Counted from the stretch's first letter, positions 7,142-15,680 are shown. The stretch is DNA of 49,974 nucleotides from Verrucomicrobiaceae bacterium (GCA_007280915.1 QYQL01000103.1:1-49974); one strand, 5' to 3'. Translations and numbers: made by a program. Notes: generated by a model not told the origin, from the sequence alone.

Positions 7142-7692
7142 TTGCGCTGCGCGACGGTCTGCCCCTGATCCGGTTTCACGACGGGAGCGTTGTGGCGTTC
7201 GAGCGCAGTTGGCTCTCGTCCGCGTTGCTCCGCGCCGCGGAGGCTGCCGGATACAAGAAGTGGTGGCTCGCCGATCACGTCACCGAAAGCGTGACGAGCT
7301 ATCTCGAACAGGATTTTGACGAGCAGGTGGTGACGATCCCGCGCATCGAGAAGGCGGTGCAGTCGGTCCTGCAGGTGATCGGGTATTCGGATGTCGCGCG
7401 GTTTTTCCGCACGATGCCTCCGCCGGTGCGGATCTCGCTGGAGGAACTGGCACGCGATGCCGGGGACGGATACGAGCTCCTGTTTTTTGAACTGCTGCGG
7501 TCGCGTCTGCGGGACCTTGTCGGCTCCGAGACCGAGCAGGTCGAACTCTGCGACCTGCACCGCTGTGTCAAGCGGCTGCGCTCGGCAAAAAATTGGCGCC
7601 GCGACTGCTCCGGACTGCGGGGCGAAATTGTTTCCTTCATCCGGGGCGAACTTCAGCACCGGGCAAAAGACCTCCACCTCCAGCTCTCATGA
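7138..7692 (+). CDS. ATP-cone-like protein of unknown function, coupled to nrdR
   Basis: A 184-residue protein whose ATG overlaps the nrdR stop. Residues about 10-92 follow the ATP-cone pattern seen in NrdR and ribonucleotide reductases: a D-G turn (FHDGSVVAFERSWL), a helix with AAEAAG, then VTIPRIEKAVQSVL and GYSDVARFF. The remaining 90 residues (PPPVRISLEEL, then an LFFELLRSRLRDL helix and a region with Cys138, Cys143 and Cys157) match nothing I know. Context suggests a nucleotide-sensing partner of NrdR, which is inference. The HIT gene overlaps its stop in the same ATGA manner. Confidence 0.6.
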   Translation: MIALRDGLPLIRFHDGSVVAFERSWLSSALLRAAEAAGYKKWWLADHVTESVTSYLEQDFDEQVVTIPRIEKAVQSVLQVIGYSDVARFFRTMPPPVRISLEELARDAGDGYELLFFELLRSRLRDLVGSETEQVELCDLHRCVKRLRSAKNWRRDCSGLRGEIVSFIRGELQHRAKDLHLQLS

Positions 7693-8027
7693 CGCTTTTC
7701 GAGAAAATCGTCGCACGCGAAATCCCCGCCGACATCGTTTTTGAAGATGGCGATTGTCTGGCGTTCCGGGACATCTCACCGAAGGCGCCTGTCCACATCC
7801 TCGTGGTCCCGAAGCGTGCGATTCCGCGCGTGGCCGAAGCCGTCCCGGAAGATGCCGCCCTGCTCGGCCGCCTGCTCCTGACCGCCGCCCGAATCGCCAA
7901 ATCCGAAGGAATTTCGGATTCCGGCTTCCGCCTTGTCGTCAACAACGGCGGCGACGGAGGAGAGACTGTAACCCATCTTCATGTACACCTGCTCGGCGGA
8001 CGCGCGCTCGGCTGGCCGCCGGGATAG
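7689..8027 (+). CDS. HIT family nucleotide hydrolase (HinT-like)
   Basis: A 112-residue histidine triad protein with the catalytic HLHVHLLGG block (His96, His98, His100) and the N-terminal FEKIVAREIPADIVFED and KAPVHILVVPK segments typical of bacterial HinT. These enzymes hydrolyse phosphoramidate bonds of purine nucleotides such as AMP-lysine. The start at ATG 7689 overlaps the stop of the ATP-cone-like gene, making nrdR, the ATP-cone-like gene and this gene a coupled trio. Its TAG directly abuts the stop of the convergent exoD gene. Confidence 0.93.
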   Translation: MTLFEKIVAREIPADIVFEDGDCLAFRDISPKAPVHILVVPKRAIPRVAEAVPEDAALLGRLLLTAARIAKSEGISDSGFRLVVNNGGDGGETVTHLHVHLLGGRALGWPPG

Positions 8028-8666
8028 CTATTTGAAGATCCCGGCGATCCACGCAGAGACCTGGGTGCCGAAAAAAAACACGGTTACGATCACGGCGGCG
8101 AAATAGAGGAGCGTGGTCACACCCCACGCCACGGAGATGATCGTCATCAGCCCGTCGCGCTCCAGCCAGCCGATGCACGCGAAGACGACCATGAGCGCGG
8201 GGAGGGTGTTGTTGAGCGGAAGATTTGCCGCGGGGACGACGATCAGCGCGCCGCCGGTCAGGATCAGCCATCCGATGAAGCGGTCCCCACGGGGACCCGA
8301 CACCCAGGACTTGAAACGCGGCCGGGTGAACTTTCTGCAAAATGCGAGCAGGCGTTTGCAGAAGCGGAGGACAGCGCACCAGCCTTTTCCATGAATCCTG
8401 AGCCTCGCGGCCGCTGCCGGGAGAGCAGGACGCTCCCGGCCGGTGCCCATCTGCCAGCCGACCGCGATGAGCGCCAGCCCGCACATCATCGTGAGCGGCC
8501 CCAGCGAGAATGGCTGGACGAATGGAACTGCGAGCAGGAGCGAGGCAAAGCAGAAGCTCGAACGCCCGAGCCGCCCGAGCATGTCACCGAGCAGAATCCC
8601 TTCTCCTGCCGCGTGTTGCAGGCAGTCGTCCAGCGCGAGGTCCAGCGAATCGGGTTCTTCTGACAT
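8028..8666 (-). CDS. ExoD-family exopolysaccharide synthesis membrane protein
   Basis: A 212-residue membrane protein of the ExoD family. The recognisable core has LGDMLGRLGRSSFCFASLLLAVPF, a G/P-rich turn (SLGPLTMMCG) and, after a basic cytoplasmic segment, further hydrophobic helices including LPALMVVFACIGWLERDG. ExoD homologues are linked to exopolysaccharide production in rhizobia, but their biochemical role is unknown. I use ATG 8666 (MSEEPDS) rather than the longer frame to 8732. It is transcribed toward HIT and away from dedA, with 92 bp between exoD and dedA starts. Confidence 0.8.
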   Translation of the reverse strand: MSEEPDSLDLALDDCLQHAAGEGILLGDMLGRLGRSSFCFASLLLAVPFVQPFSLGPLTMMCGLALIAVGWQMGTGRERPALPAAAARLRIHGKGWCAVLRFCKRLLAFCRKFTRPRFKSWVSGPRGDRFIGWLILTGGALIVVPAANLPLNNTLPALMVVFACIGWLERDGLMTIISVAWGVTTLLYFAAVIVTVFFFGTQVSAWIAGIFK

Positions 8667-8758
8667 GAATCGGATTCGTGATAGCCGAGAATCTCCAGCT
8701 TTCAAACAAGAGATTCCCATTGCCACCGGCAATCCTGCCGCTCATAAGGACAGCCGTC

Positions 8759-9400
8759 ATGTCCGAAATCATCTCCTTTTTTCTTCATGCAGAAGACCAC
8801 CTGAGAACATTCATCGAGCATTACGGGGTCTGGATTTACGCCCTGCTTTTTGTGATCGTGTTCTGCGAGACCGGCCTCGTGGTGACGCCGTTCCTGCCGG
8901 GCGACTCCCTGCTTTTCGCCGTGGGTGCGCTCGCGGCGCAGGGACTGATGAAAGTGGAGGTTATCGCCCCGCTCCTGCTTGGTGCGGCCGTGCTGGGCAA
9001 CACGACCAACTATGCGATCGGATCGTGGATCGGCCCGAAGGTTTTTCATTTCGAGTCGGGATGGTTTTTCCGCAAGGACTACCTGATGAAGGCGCATGCG
9101 TTTTATGAAAAATACGGCGGACGTGCGGTGTCACTCGCGCAGTTTATGCCGATCGTGCGGACGTTCGCGCCGTTCGTGGCCGGGGTCGGCAGCATGACCT
9201 ACAGGAAATTCATCGCGTTCAACGTCCTCGGTGCCGTCCTGTGGGTCGGGCTCTTTGTCGGGGGCGGCTACTTTTTCGGCGGGCTGCCATTCGTCCAGAA
9301 AAACATGAAGATCGTGATCCTCGGGATCATCGTCGTCTCCGTCCTCCCGATCGTCATCGAATTCGTGAAGGCGAAGCTGGAGAAAAAATCCGCCGCGTGA
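8759..9400 (+). CDS. DedA family membrane protein
   Basis: A 213-residue DedA protein (SNARE-associated/VTT fold). Diagnostic parts are FCETGLVVTPFLPGDSLLFAVGALAA, then the FYEKYGGRAVSLAQFMPIVRTFAPFVAGVGSM-type block with the conserved F/G..R..P.vR..aP..aG, and three C-terminal helices. DedA proteins act in undecaprenyl-phosphate or phospholipid recycling. I take ATG 8759 (MSEIISFF) as the start; the frame opens upstream at 8678 but that extension is not family-like. Confidence 0.93.
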   Translation: MSEIISFFLHAEDHLRTFIEHYGVWIYALLFVIVFCETGLVVTPFLPGDSLLFAVGALAAQGLMKVEVIAPLLLGAAVLGNTTNYAIGSWIGPKVFHFESGWFFRKDYLMKAHAFYEKYGGRAVSLAQFMPIVRTFAPFVAGVGSMTYRKFIAFNVLGAVLWVGLFVGGGYFFGGLPFVQKNMKIVILGIIVVSVLPIVIEFVKAKLEKKSAA

Positions 9401-9406
9401 CCGGGC

Positions 9407-10843
9407 TCAGGGCTTGAGGATTGCGAACGTCCTCCGGCTGCCGCGCTCGAGGAGGAGGAGGACCCCGCGATCCGGGTCGAGGGACTTCAGGATTTCCTCC
9501 AGATCATTTTTCCCCTGCACCGGCCGGCCTCCGGCCTCGGTGATGATGTCGCCTTTTTCGATCCCGGCCACGGCAGCCGGGCTCCCGGGTTCCACTGCCG
9601 AGACGAGCGCGCCGCCGGATGCCTGCCGCCGGATGCCGAACTCCCTCAGGGCCTCCTGGTTCGCATCTTTGAGAGAAAGGCCGGGCGAGGACGGCTGGGG
9701 GACCGGCTGCTGGGCCGCGTCGGGGTGCTGCTGCTGACGGATCCGGCGTGGTCTGGTCGAGGCTCGCATGATGGGATCGGGCTGTTCGCCGGTCATGACC
9801 GCGAGCTTGACGAGGTTTCCCGACCTCCAGACATCGAGCTCAACTTTTTGGCCGATGTTTTTTCCGAGGATTTCATGCTGAAGATCGCCGGCGAGAGCCA
9901 CCTCGCGGCCGTCCACTTTCAGGATGACATCGCCGGCACGCAGTCCGCTCGACTCAGCGGGCGCGCCGGTTTCGATCCCCTTGACCACAACGCCCTTGGA
10001 GAGTCCCGGGAAGAATTGCTGGAGATATTCCGTCTCCTCGAGACCGGCGATGGAAATGCCGAGCCACGGTCGGCTGACCCGGCCGCGATCCATGAGCTGC
10101 GCGGCGATTGTCTTTGCGGTGTTGATGGGGATCGAAAATCCGAGCCCGCGGTTCGTGCCGCTGATCAGGGCGTTGATACCAACAACCCGTCCATCAATGT
10201 CGCAGAGCGGTCCGCCGCTGTTGCCCGGGTTGATAGAGGCGTCGGTCTGGATGAACTCGTAGCCGTTTCCGATTTGAAGGTTGCGGCCCTTCGCGCTCAC
10301 GACACCGACCGTGAATGTGTAGGGCAGGTCCATGGGTGTGCCGATGGCGAAGGCGAATTCCCCGACTTTGACCGCGTCGCTGTCGCCCAGCTCCGCGACC
10401 GGGAGGTCCTCGCCGTCGATTTTGATTACTGCAAGATCACTGCGCTCGTCGCCGCCCAAGACTTTGGCGTCAAATTTCCGTCCGTCCTTGAGCTTCACCA
10501 CGATTTTTTCCGCGCCCTCGATCACGTGGAAATTGGTGAGGATGTGTCCGTCCGGCTGGAAGATGAATCCGGAGCCGATATTCGGCTGGTCGAGGACGGG
10601 GCTGCCATCGGGATGCTGCAGGAAAAATTCCAACCCCGCCGGGAGTCCCGGGACCGAGACAGTCCCCGCGCGGGAGGCCTCGATGACCACCACGCTCGGC
10701 GAGATTTTTTCAAAGACGCCGGCAAACGAGGCATTGAGCTGGCGCAGGGCTCCTTGGGCGGGTTGGGGGGCGGGCTGGGCAGTCTGCGCGTGCAGCGAGG
10801 CCATCATCACCGCAAGCCCCATGGTAAAGAGAACGTGCTTCAT
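9407..10843 (-). CDS. HtrA/DegQ-type periplasmic serine protease with two PDZ domains
   Basis: A 478-residue exported protease. The signal peptide MKHVLFTMGLAVMMASLHAQ is followed by a trypsin-like domain with the full triad: His106 in TNFHVIEG, Asp136 in SDLAVI and Ser209 in NPGNSGGP. Two PDZ domains follow (about 262-350 and 395-478), joined by a Pro/Gln-rich linker. DegP/DegQ relatives degrade misfolded envelope proteins. I choose ATG 10843 because the signal peptide then begins with MKH; an upstream start at 10873 adds ten residues. It is divergent from the YkgJ-type gene. Confidence 0.95.
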   Translation of the reverse strand: MKHVLFTMGLAVMMASLHAQTAQPAPQPAQGALRQLNASFAGVFEKISPSVVVIEASRAGTVSVPGLPAGLEFFLQHPDGSPVLDQPNIGSGFIFQPDGHILTNFHVIEGAEKIVVKLKDGRKFDAKVLGGDERSDLAVIKIDGEDLPVAELGDSDAVKVGEFAFAIGTPMDLPYTFTVGVVSAKGRNLQIGNGYEFIQTDASINPGNSGGPLCDIDGRVVGINALISGTNRGLGFSIPINTAKTIAAQLMDRGRVSRPWLGISIAGLEETEYLQQFFPGLSKGVVVKGIETGAPAESSGLRAGDVILKVDGREVALAGDLQHEILGKNIGQKVELDVWRSGNLVKLAVMTGEQPDPIMRASTRPRRIRQQQHPDAAQQPVPQPSSPGLSLKDANQEALREFGIRRQASGGALVSAVEPGSPAAVAGIEKGDIITEAGGRPVQGKNDLEEILKSLDPDRGVLLLLERGSRRTFAILKP

Positions 10844-10946
10844 GGACTGGAAAATAACCCGCTCCCGCGACATTTCAAGTGACTCTCTGCTGGCATGTGC
10901 GGTTGGCTTGCCTCCGCGCGGGCAGGGTGTGAAAGTCGGAGGCGAA

Positions 10947-11285
10947 ATGAAGCGCTATCTCTGCCAGCGATGCACGAATTGCTGCCGGTGGCCCGGGTTT
11001 GTGAAGCTCACGGACGCCGACATCCCGGCGATTGCTTCATTCCTGGGAATGGAGGAGCGGCAATTCATTCAGGAGTTCACCCGCCTGCGCCCTTCACGTG
11101 ACGGCCTGGCGTTGACCGACCAGCCGGACGGGGCCTGCATATTTCTCGACGGCCGTGACTGCCGGATCCAGCCGGTCAAGCCCGCCCAGTGCGGCGGTTT
11201 TCCCAACACCTGGAACTTTCCCGGCTGGCGGGAGGTCTGCGAGGCGGTCGAGGTGGAGGAATTTCCGGGCCAGCGCGAATTTTGA
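10947..11285 (+). CDS. YkgJ family cysteine-cluster protein
   Basis: A 112-residue protein with the YkgJ (UPF0153) cysteine pattern: CxxCxxCC at residues 6-13, then Cys64, Cys72 in the DCRIQPVKPAQC motif and Cys82. The family is thought to bind a metal or Fe-S cluster; its function is not established. The start is ATG 10947, preceded by a good Shine-Dalgarno (GGAGG, 5 bases away), one of the few clear ones in this window. dnaX follows within 9 bp. Confidence 0.88.
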   Translation: MKRYLCQRCTNCCRWPGFVKLTDADIPAIASFLGMEERQFIQEFTRLRPSRDGLALTDQPDGACIFLDGRDCRIQPVKPAQCGGFPNTWNFPGWREVCEAVEVEEFPGQREF

Positions 11286-11294
11286 GGGCGCCGC

Positions 11295-12992
11295 GTGAAA
11301 TCCTGCTGGATGCCGGCGCGGGAGGCCGGTAATGTTTGCCCCGTGAGCTACCGGGTTTTTGCGCGAAAGTATCGTCCCCAGACATTTGATGAAGTTGTCG
11401 GCCAGGACCATATCACCCGCACGCTCCAGAATGCGGTCGCCGCCAACCGGCTCGCCCAAGCCTACCTGTTTGTCGGGCCAAGGGGCATCGGAAAAACCTC
11501 GACCGCTCGGATTCTTGCGAAGGCTCTCAATTGCGTGGACGGTCCGACGACGACCCCCTGCGGCGTCTGCGATGCCTGCAAGGAGATCGCCGAGGGGCGC
11601 AGCCTCGACGTCATCGAGATCGACGGCGCGAGCAACAACGGCGTCGAAAACATCCGCGACCTCCGAGACAATGCGGCCTACGCGCCGGCAAGCGGACCGT
11701 ATAAAATCTATCTCATCGATGAGGTGCACATGCTCAGCACCGGGGCCTTCAACGCCCTGCTGAAGACCCTCGAGGAGCCGCCGCCGCATGTGAAGTTCAT
11801 CTTCGCCACCACCGAGGCCCAGAAGCTTCCCGCGACGATCACGAGCCGGTGCCAGAGATTCGACCTCCGGAGGATTCCCGCCGACGCGATCGCCAAGCAC
11901 CTCGCCTTCATCGCGACGAGCGAGAAGATCGTCTTGGAGCCCGAGGCGGGCGATGCGATCGCCCGTGGTGCCGAAGGCGGGCTGCGCGATGCTGAGAGCA
12001 TGCTCGACCAGATGGTCGCGTTTTGCGGGGAAAAGATCACCGCACAGGATGTGATGGATGTTTTCGGATTCACGTCGAAGGAGACGGTGACCGGTCTGGC
12101 CGGACACCTTTTCGCACGGAATGCCGGCGGCGCGCTTGGAATTGTCGCGGAGCAGTCCGGGGCAGGAAAAGATCTTTCCCGTCTCACAGCCGACTTCATC
12201 GCCCACCTCAGAGACCTTCTGGTTTCTGTTGCCACGGGCGGCACATCCGTGGTCCCGCAGGGCAAACTTCTCGATCTCATCGAGCACTTCAGCGATGCCG
12301 AGACCCGCATGAAATGGGTCGCCGACAAGAAGCTCCAGCTCGACGTCGCGGTCATCAAGGCCCTCCACCTTCTCGACGAGACCAGCCTCACCGATGTGAT
12401 CGAGACGCTCGCGGGGTTGAGCAGCGGGGAACTCCCGCTGCCCGCAAAGCCTGCATCCAAGCCGGCTCCCGCCTTGGCGCCCGTCCAACCTGCGTCACCG
12501 AGATCGGCCGAGCCGGAACCTCCCCAACGGCCTGCGGCAACCCCGCAGCGGACACAGGTCGCCGCAGACGCCGAGGAATCGGATGTCTCCGCGGCCACGG
12601 TTTGGGAAAAACTCGCGGATGCGTTCGCGAAGGATTCCTTCATCCGCTACGGCTGGCTGCGCGAGGGGGTCTTCGAGCGTCTCGAAGGCGGCCGCCTCTT
12701 TGTCCGCTTTCCTGGATCCGCCCGCGAATCGTCGGAGAGCATTTGGATGGAGCAGGGGATCAAGGATATCGAGTCGAAGCTCACCCGCGAACTCAAACAG
12801 GCGGTCAAGCTGGCTTTGGAATTCGACGAAAGCCTCGATCCCCCGCCAGAGGCTACACCTGAGCCCGAACCAGAAGCTCCCGCGCCGGTCGCGAAAGCGC
12901 CCGCCGACCCGATGGAGGAGTTCAAAAATGACCCCCTCATCAAGAAAGCCCTAGAAGTTTTCAAAAGCACCCTCCAGACTGCCTCCGCATGA
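11295..12992 (+). CDS. dnaX: DNA polymerase III subunit gamma/tau
   Basis: The clamp-loader ATPase of the replicative polymerase. Visible features (numbered from GTG 11295, 565 residues): Walker A GPRGIGKT (61-68), zinc-module cysteines 80, 89, 92 and 95, Walker B IDEVHML (141-147) and the arginine-finger region ITSRCQRF (182-189). A Pro/Ala-rich linker (about 395-435) precedes a tau-like C-terminus. The start is uncertain: GTG 11295 has a GAGG ribosome site, while GTG 11343 (VSYRVFARKYRP) fits the family N-terminus better. No internal slippery heptamer was recognised. ybaB overlaps by ATGA. Confidence 0.95.
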   Translation: MKSCWMPAREAGNVCPVSYRVFARKYRPQTFDEVVGQDHITRTLQNAVAANRLAQAYLFVGPRGIGKTSTARILAKALNCVDGPTTTPCGVCDACKEIAEGRSLDVIEIDGASNNGVENIRDLRDNAAYAPASGPYKIYLIDEVHMLSTGAFNALLKTLEEPPPHVKFIFATTEAQKLPATITSRCQRFDLRRIPADAIAKHLAFIATSEKIVLEPEAGDAIARGAEGGLRDAESMLDQMVAFCGEKITAQDVMDVFGFTSKETVTGLAGHLFARNAGGALGIVAEQSGAGKDLSRLTADFIAHLRDLLVSVATGGTSVVPQGKLLDLIEHFSDAETRMKWVADKKLQLDVAVIKALHLLDETSLTDVIETLAGLSSGELPLPAKPASKPAPALAPVQPASPRSAEPEPPQRPAATPQRTQVAADAEESDVSAATVWEKLADAFAKDSFIRYGWLREGVFERLEGGRLFVRFPGSARESSESIWMEQGIKDIESKLTRELKQAVKLALEFDESLDPPPEATPEPEPEAPAPVAKAPADPMEEFKNDPLIKKALEVFKSTLQTASA

Positions 12993-13297
12993 ATATCGCC
13001 AAAATGCTCAAAGAGGCCCAGCGCATGCAGGAACGCATGGCCGAGGCCCAGTCCGAACTCGCCAACCAGACGGTCGAATCCGTCTCGGGCGGCGGGAAAG
13101 TCAAAGTCACCGCCACCGGGGCCGGGGACATTGTCTCGATCAAGATTGATCCGCAGGTGGTGGACCCGCAGGATGTCGAATTTCTCGAGGACCTCGTTCT
13201 CACCGCCGTCAAGCAGGCGCTCGAAGACGCCAAGGAACTCGCCGGCGCCGAGATGGGCAAGCTTACCGGCGGACTCAAAATCCCGGGCCTCTCCTAA
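12989..13297 (+). CDS. YbaB/EbfC family nucleoid-associated protein
   Basis: A 102-residue DNA-binding protein with the family opening [17 protein letters not shown], the [11 protein letters not shown] strand and ITLDP-like [10 protein letters not shown] segment, and a C-terminal helix ending [11 protein letters not shown]. It is commonly encoded next to dnaX, as here, where its ATG overlaps the dnaX stop. The usual recR partner is absent and dcd follows 4 bases later. Confidence 0.95.
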   Translation: MNIAKMLKEAQRMQERMAEAQSELANQTVESVSGGGKVKVTATGAGDIVSIKIDPQVVDPQDVEFLEDLVLTAVKQALEDAKELAGAEMGKLTGGLKIPGLS

Positions 13298-13301
13298 GAA
13301 T

Positions 13302-13871
13302 ATGTCAGTATGCTCCGATAAATGGATCCGCCGCATGGCGGTTGAAAAAGGAATGATCGAACCGTTCGTGGACGGACAGATCAAACAGAACGAGGACGGC
13401 AGCCGCGTGGTCAGTTACGGGCTCTCCAGCTACGGATACGACCTCCGCGTCTCGGACGAGTTCAAGGTCTTCACCAACGTGCATAGCGCGATGGTGGACC
13501 CTAAGGCGTTCGACGACCGTTCGTTTGTGGACATCCAGACCAATGTCTGCACCGTGCCTCCGAACTCCTTCGCCCTTGCCCGAAGCGTGGAGTATTTCCG
13601 CATCCCGCGCGACGTCCTCACGATCTGCGTGGGGAAATCCACCTATGCCCGCTGCGGGATCATCGTCAATGTCACCCCGTTCGAGCCCGAGTGGGAGGGG
13701 CATGTGACGCTGGAAATCTCGAATACGACCCCGCTCCCCGCGCGTATCTACGCAAACGAGGGACTCGCGCAGGTCGTGTTTTTTCTGGCCGCCGACATCT
13801 GTGAGACGAGCTACGCCGACCGCGCGGGCAAATACATGGGCCAGCGGGGGATCACCATTCCGCGCCTGTGA
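13302..13871 (+). CDS. dcd: dCTP deaminase
   Basis: A 189-residue trimeric enzyme that deaminates dCTP to dUTP for thymidylate synthesis. Conserved parts are [31 protein letters not shown] (KSTYAR at 112-117) and VTLEISN, with Glu138 at the position of the catalytic glutamate; GLAQVVF follows. The length is close to E. coli Dcd. A bifunctional dCTP deaminase/dUTPase cannot be excluded by eye. crcB begins with a GTG that overlaps its TGA. Confidence 0.93.
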   Translation: MSVCSDKWIRRMAVEKGMIEPFVDGQIKQNEDGSRVVSYGLSSYGYDLRVSDEFKVFTNVHSAMVDPKAFDDRSFVDIQTNVCTVPPNSFALARSVEYFRIPRDVLTICVGKSTYARCGIIVNVTPFEPEWEGHVTLEISNTTPLPARIYANEGLAQVVFFLAADICETSYADRAGKYMGQRGITIPRL

Positions 13872-14266
13872 AAACCGCTCTCGCCGTGATGGCGGGCGGC
13901 GCGGCGGGCAGCCTCCTGCGCTACCTCATCTCGGTATGGATTGCGGCCCGCTGGGGCGATACGTTTCCCTGGGGCACGCTGGCCGTGAACGTGGCGGGAT
14001 CGTTCGGCATCGGCCTATTTGCGGGCCTCACGACCGACGACGGCATTCTTCTGGCTCCGCCGCTGCTCCGCGTCTTTGTGATGGTCGGGATCTTCGGCGG
14101 GTTCACGACCTTCTCGTCGTTCAGCATCCAAACCCTCAGCCTTGTCCAGGATGGCGAATGGCTGGCCGCAGGGGGCAACATCCTCTTCAGCGTCGCCCTC
14201 TGCCTCGCCGCGGTCTGGCTCGGACACACGACCTCCCTCTCGCTCAACAACCTCTCCCTCCGCTAA
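13868..14266 (+). CDS. crcB: Fluoride channel CrcB/Fluc
   Basis: A 132-residue protein with four membrane helices and the Fluc signatures [13 protein letters not shown] (N-terminus), [14 protein letters not shown] and [10 protein letters not shown]. It forms dual-topology dimers that export fluoride. The start is GTG 13868, overlapping the dcd stop (GTGA). No fluoride riboswitch precedes it, since it is inside an operon. The DUF190 gene follows by one base, a common pairing with crcB. Confidence 0.95.
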   Translation: MKTALAVMAGGAAGSLLRYLISVWIAARWGDTFPWGTLAVNVAGSFGIGLFAGLTTDDGILLAPPLLRVFVMVGIFGGFTTFSSFSIQTLSLVQDGEWLAAGGNILFSVALCLAAVWLGHTTSLSLNNLSLR

Positions 14267-14267
14267 A

Positions 14268-14600
14268 ATGAAACTCCTGCGCATCTACCTCGACGAATCC
14301 GACCGCTTCAATCACAAGCCGCTCTACGAGGCCATCGTTCTCAAAGCCCGTGAACTCGGCCTCGCCGGGGCGACCGTCTTCCGCAGCCCGATGGGCTTCG
14401 GGCAGACCAGCGTCCTCAAAACCTCAAAGATCGTGAACCTTTCGACTGACCTGCCGATGGTCATCGACATCGTGGATTCTCAGGAAAAACTCGAAACCCT
14501 TTTCCCTTTTCTGAAGGAAAACCTCACCGGCGGGCTTGCCACGATGCAGGATGTCGAGATCGTTCACCGGGCCGGCAGTCCCGGAAGTGCATCGGCGTAG
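14268..14600 (+). CDS. DUF190 family protein
   Basis: A 110-residue cytoplasmic protein with the DUF190 pattern: LLRIYLDESDRFNHKPLYEAIV, ARELGLAGATVFRSPMGFG and LPMVIDIVDSQEKLETLFPFL. It resembles PII-like ferredoxin folds and is regularly encoded beside crcB; a regulatory or sensing role for the channel is inferred only. Its last 37 bases overlap the 3' end of the convergent SDR gene. Confidence 0.9.
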   Translation: MKLLRIYLDESDRFNHKPLYEAIVLKARELGLAGATVFRSPMGFGQTSVLKTSKIVNLSTDLPMVIDIVDSQEKLETLFPFLKENLTGGLATMQDVEIVHRAGSPGSASA

Positions 14601-15409
14601 GAGGGGAATTCCGGCCTCCAGCCGATTGCCCGGAGTTTTCCATTGCTCACGCGTTTGTTTGTCAGGCCGCGTTTGCGGTGGGGATCGGGAGGGCCTTCGG
14701 GTGGGAGCGGTCTGTTGAGAGCCGATGCGATCCATGAATAAACATCCCGCTGGGTGGCCGGGGTGTCGTCACAGACGTTGTAGATACCGGGAATGACGGT
14801 CGGGTCGGCCAGCATGAGCAGCGCCCGGGCCCCATCATCCCGGTGGATCATGTTGACCCACCGCGCGCCTCCAGATTCGAGCACAGCCGTGCCGTCGAGA
14901 AACTTGCTCAAATAGACAGAGCGTCCGGGACCGTAGATCCCGGCGAGCCGTGCGACGATCCCCCCGGCTTCCAGGGCCAGGCTCTCTGCCTCAAGAAGGA
15001 TTTTACCCGTCTCGGTTTCAGGCACAGCCGGGGAGACTTCGGTTATCAACGAGCCGTCGTCTTGACCATAAACAGAAGTGCTGCCTGTGAAGATGATGCG
15101 CCGGGGTTGAAAACTTGCGATCAGGTTTTCCAGCCCATCGCGATAGATGGCGCGGTAGGAATCTGCACCGCCACGCCCCGAGCTGGCGCAATGAATCAGG
15201 ACTTCCGGCTGTTTCCAATGCGGAGGAATTCCCGTGAGATCGCCGGTGATATCAACGGCGCAGATTTCGAACGGATGGTCCGCCAGCCTGGCGGCTGTCT
15301 CCCGGGTCGCGCAAATTCCCAGAACATTCCAGCCCAATCCGGAAAACAAAACGGCTGCGGCCTCGCCAAGGAAGCCGCAGCCGGCAATGACCACCCGGGG
15401 GTTGTCCAA
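14564..15409 (-). CDS. NAD(P)-dependent epimerase/dehydratase-like SDR
   Basis: A 281-residue extended SDR. The nucleotide-binding GxxGxxG is at 10-15 (GCGFLG), and FTGSTSVYGQDDG carries the family Ser and Tyr. The C-terminus has WVNMIHRDDGARALLML and IYNVCDDTPATQRDVYSW, like YeeZ-type proteins. The substrate is unknown. It overlaps the convergent DUF190 gene by 37 bp and follows rpsU by 2 bp on the same strand, so the two probably share a transcript. Confidence 0.85.
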   Translation of the reverse strand: MDNPRVVIAGCGFLGEAAAVLFSGLGWNVLGICATRETAARLADHPFEICAVDITGDLTGIPPHWKQPEVLIHCASSGRGGADSYRAIYRDGLENLIASFQPRRIIFTGSTSVYGQDDGSLITEVSPAVPETETGKILLEAESLALEAGGIVARLAGIYGPGRSVYLSKFLDGTAVLESGGARWVNMIHRDDGARALLMLADPTVIPGIYNVCDDTPATQRDVYSWIASALNRPLPPEGPPDPHRKRGLTNKRVSNGKLRAIGWRPEFPSYADALPGLPAR

Positions 15410-15411
15410 GA

Positions 15412-15618
15412 TCAGGACACCGGGTTGAAATTGAAGCGGATTTTCATTTTCGCGCGCTTGGCATTGTTTTTTGCTTTGCGGCGCGAGCGTTGGGTGGGGG
15501 TCTCGAAGGCGCGCAGTCGGCGCACCTCGTCCATGAGGCCCTCGGCATCAAGCTTCGACTTGAGGCGCTTCAAAGCGCGATCAATCGGCTCTCCTTTTCG
15601 AACGATAACTTCCGGCAT
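15412..15618 (-). CDS. rpsU: 30S ribosomal protein bS21
   Basis: A 68-residue basic protein with the bS21 opening MPEVIVRKGEPIDRALKRLK and the RR(x)K-rich tail. bS21 sits near the anti-Shine-Dalgarno end of 16S rRNA in the small subunit. The ATG is preceded by a clear AGGTGA Shine-Dalgarno six bases away, notable because many genes here lack one. A promoter (15652-15680) lies just upstream and the gene is divergent from fusA. Confidence 0.95.
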   Translation of the reverse strand: MPEVIVRKGEPIDRALKRLKSKLDAEGLMDEVRRLRAFETPTQRSRRKAKNNAKRAKMKIRFNFNPVS

Positions 15619-15651
15619 AAATTCACCTACTTTCTGAAAAATTGGAAGATT

Positions 15652-15680
15652 ACGCTATCTGCTCGTTTGGCCGCCGTCAA
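15652..15680 (-). promoter_or_regulatory. Candidate sigma70 promoter of rpsU
   Basis: On the minus strand, TTGACG (15680-15675) and TAGCGT (15657-15652) have a 17-base spacer. The predicted leader is about 25-30 nt and contains the AGGTGA ribosome site. Confidence 0.45.

Noticed and set aside
7643-7680. Minus-strand peptide resembling the VEVFCPLLKF segment of the NusG-like protein (about 24 of 34 bases similar to 5018-5051)
   Set aside because: The similarity stops after about ten residues and the plus strand here is a coherent coding region, so I treat it as chance rather than a decayed nusG copy.
9725-10882. A 385-codon plus frame antisense to htrA
   Set aside because: Shadow of the HtrA gene, which has an intact triad and PDZ domains.
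11295-11342. dnaX N-terminal extension as a separate leader peptide
   Set aside because: The frame is continuous with dnaX; it is a start-choice question, recorded in the dnaX entry.
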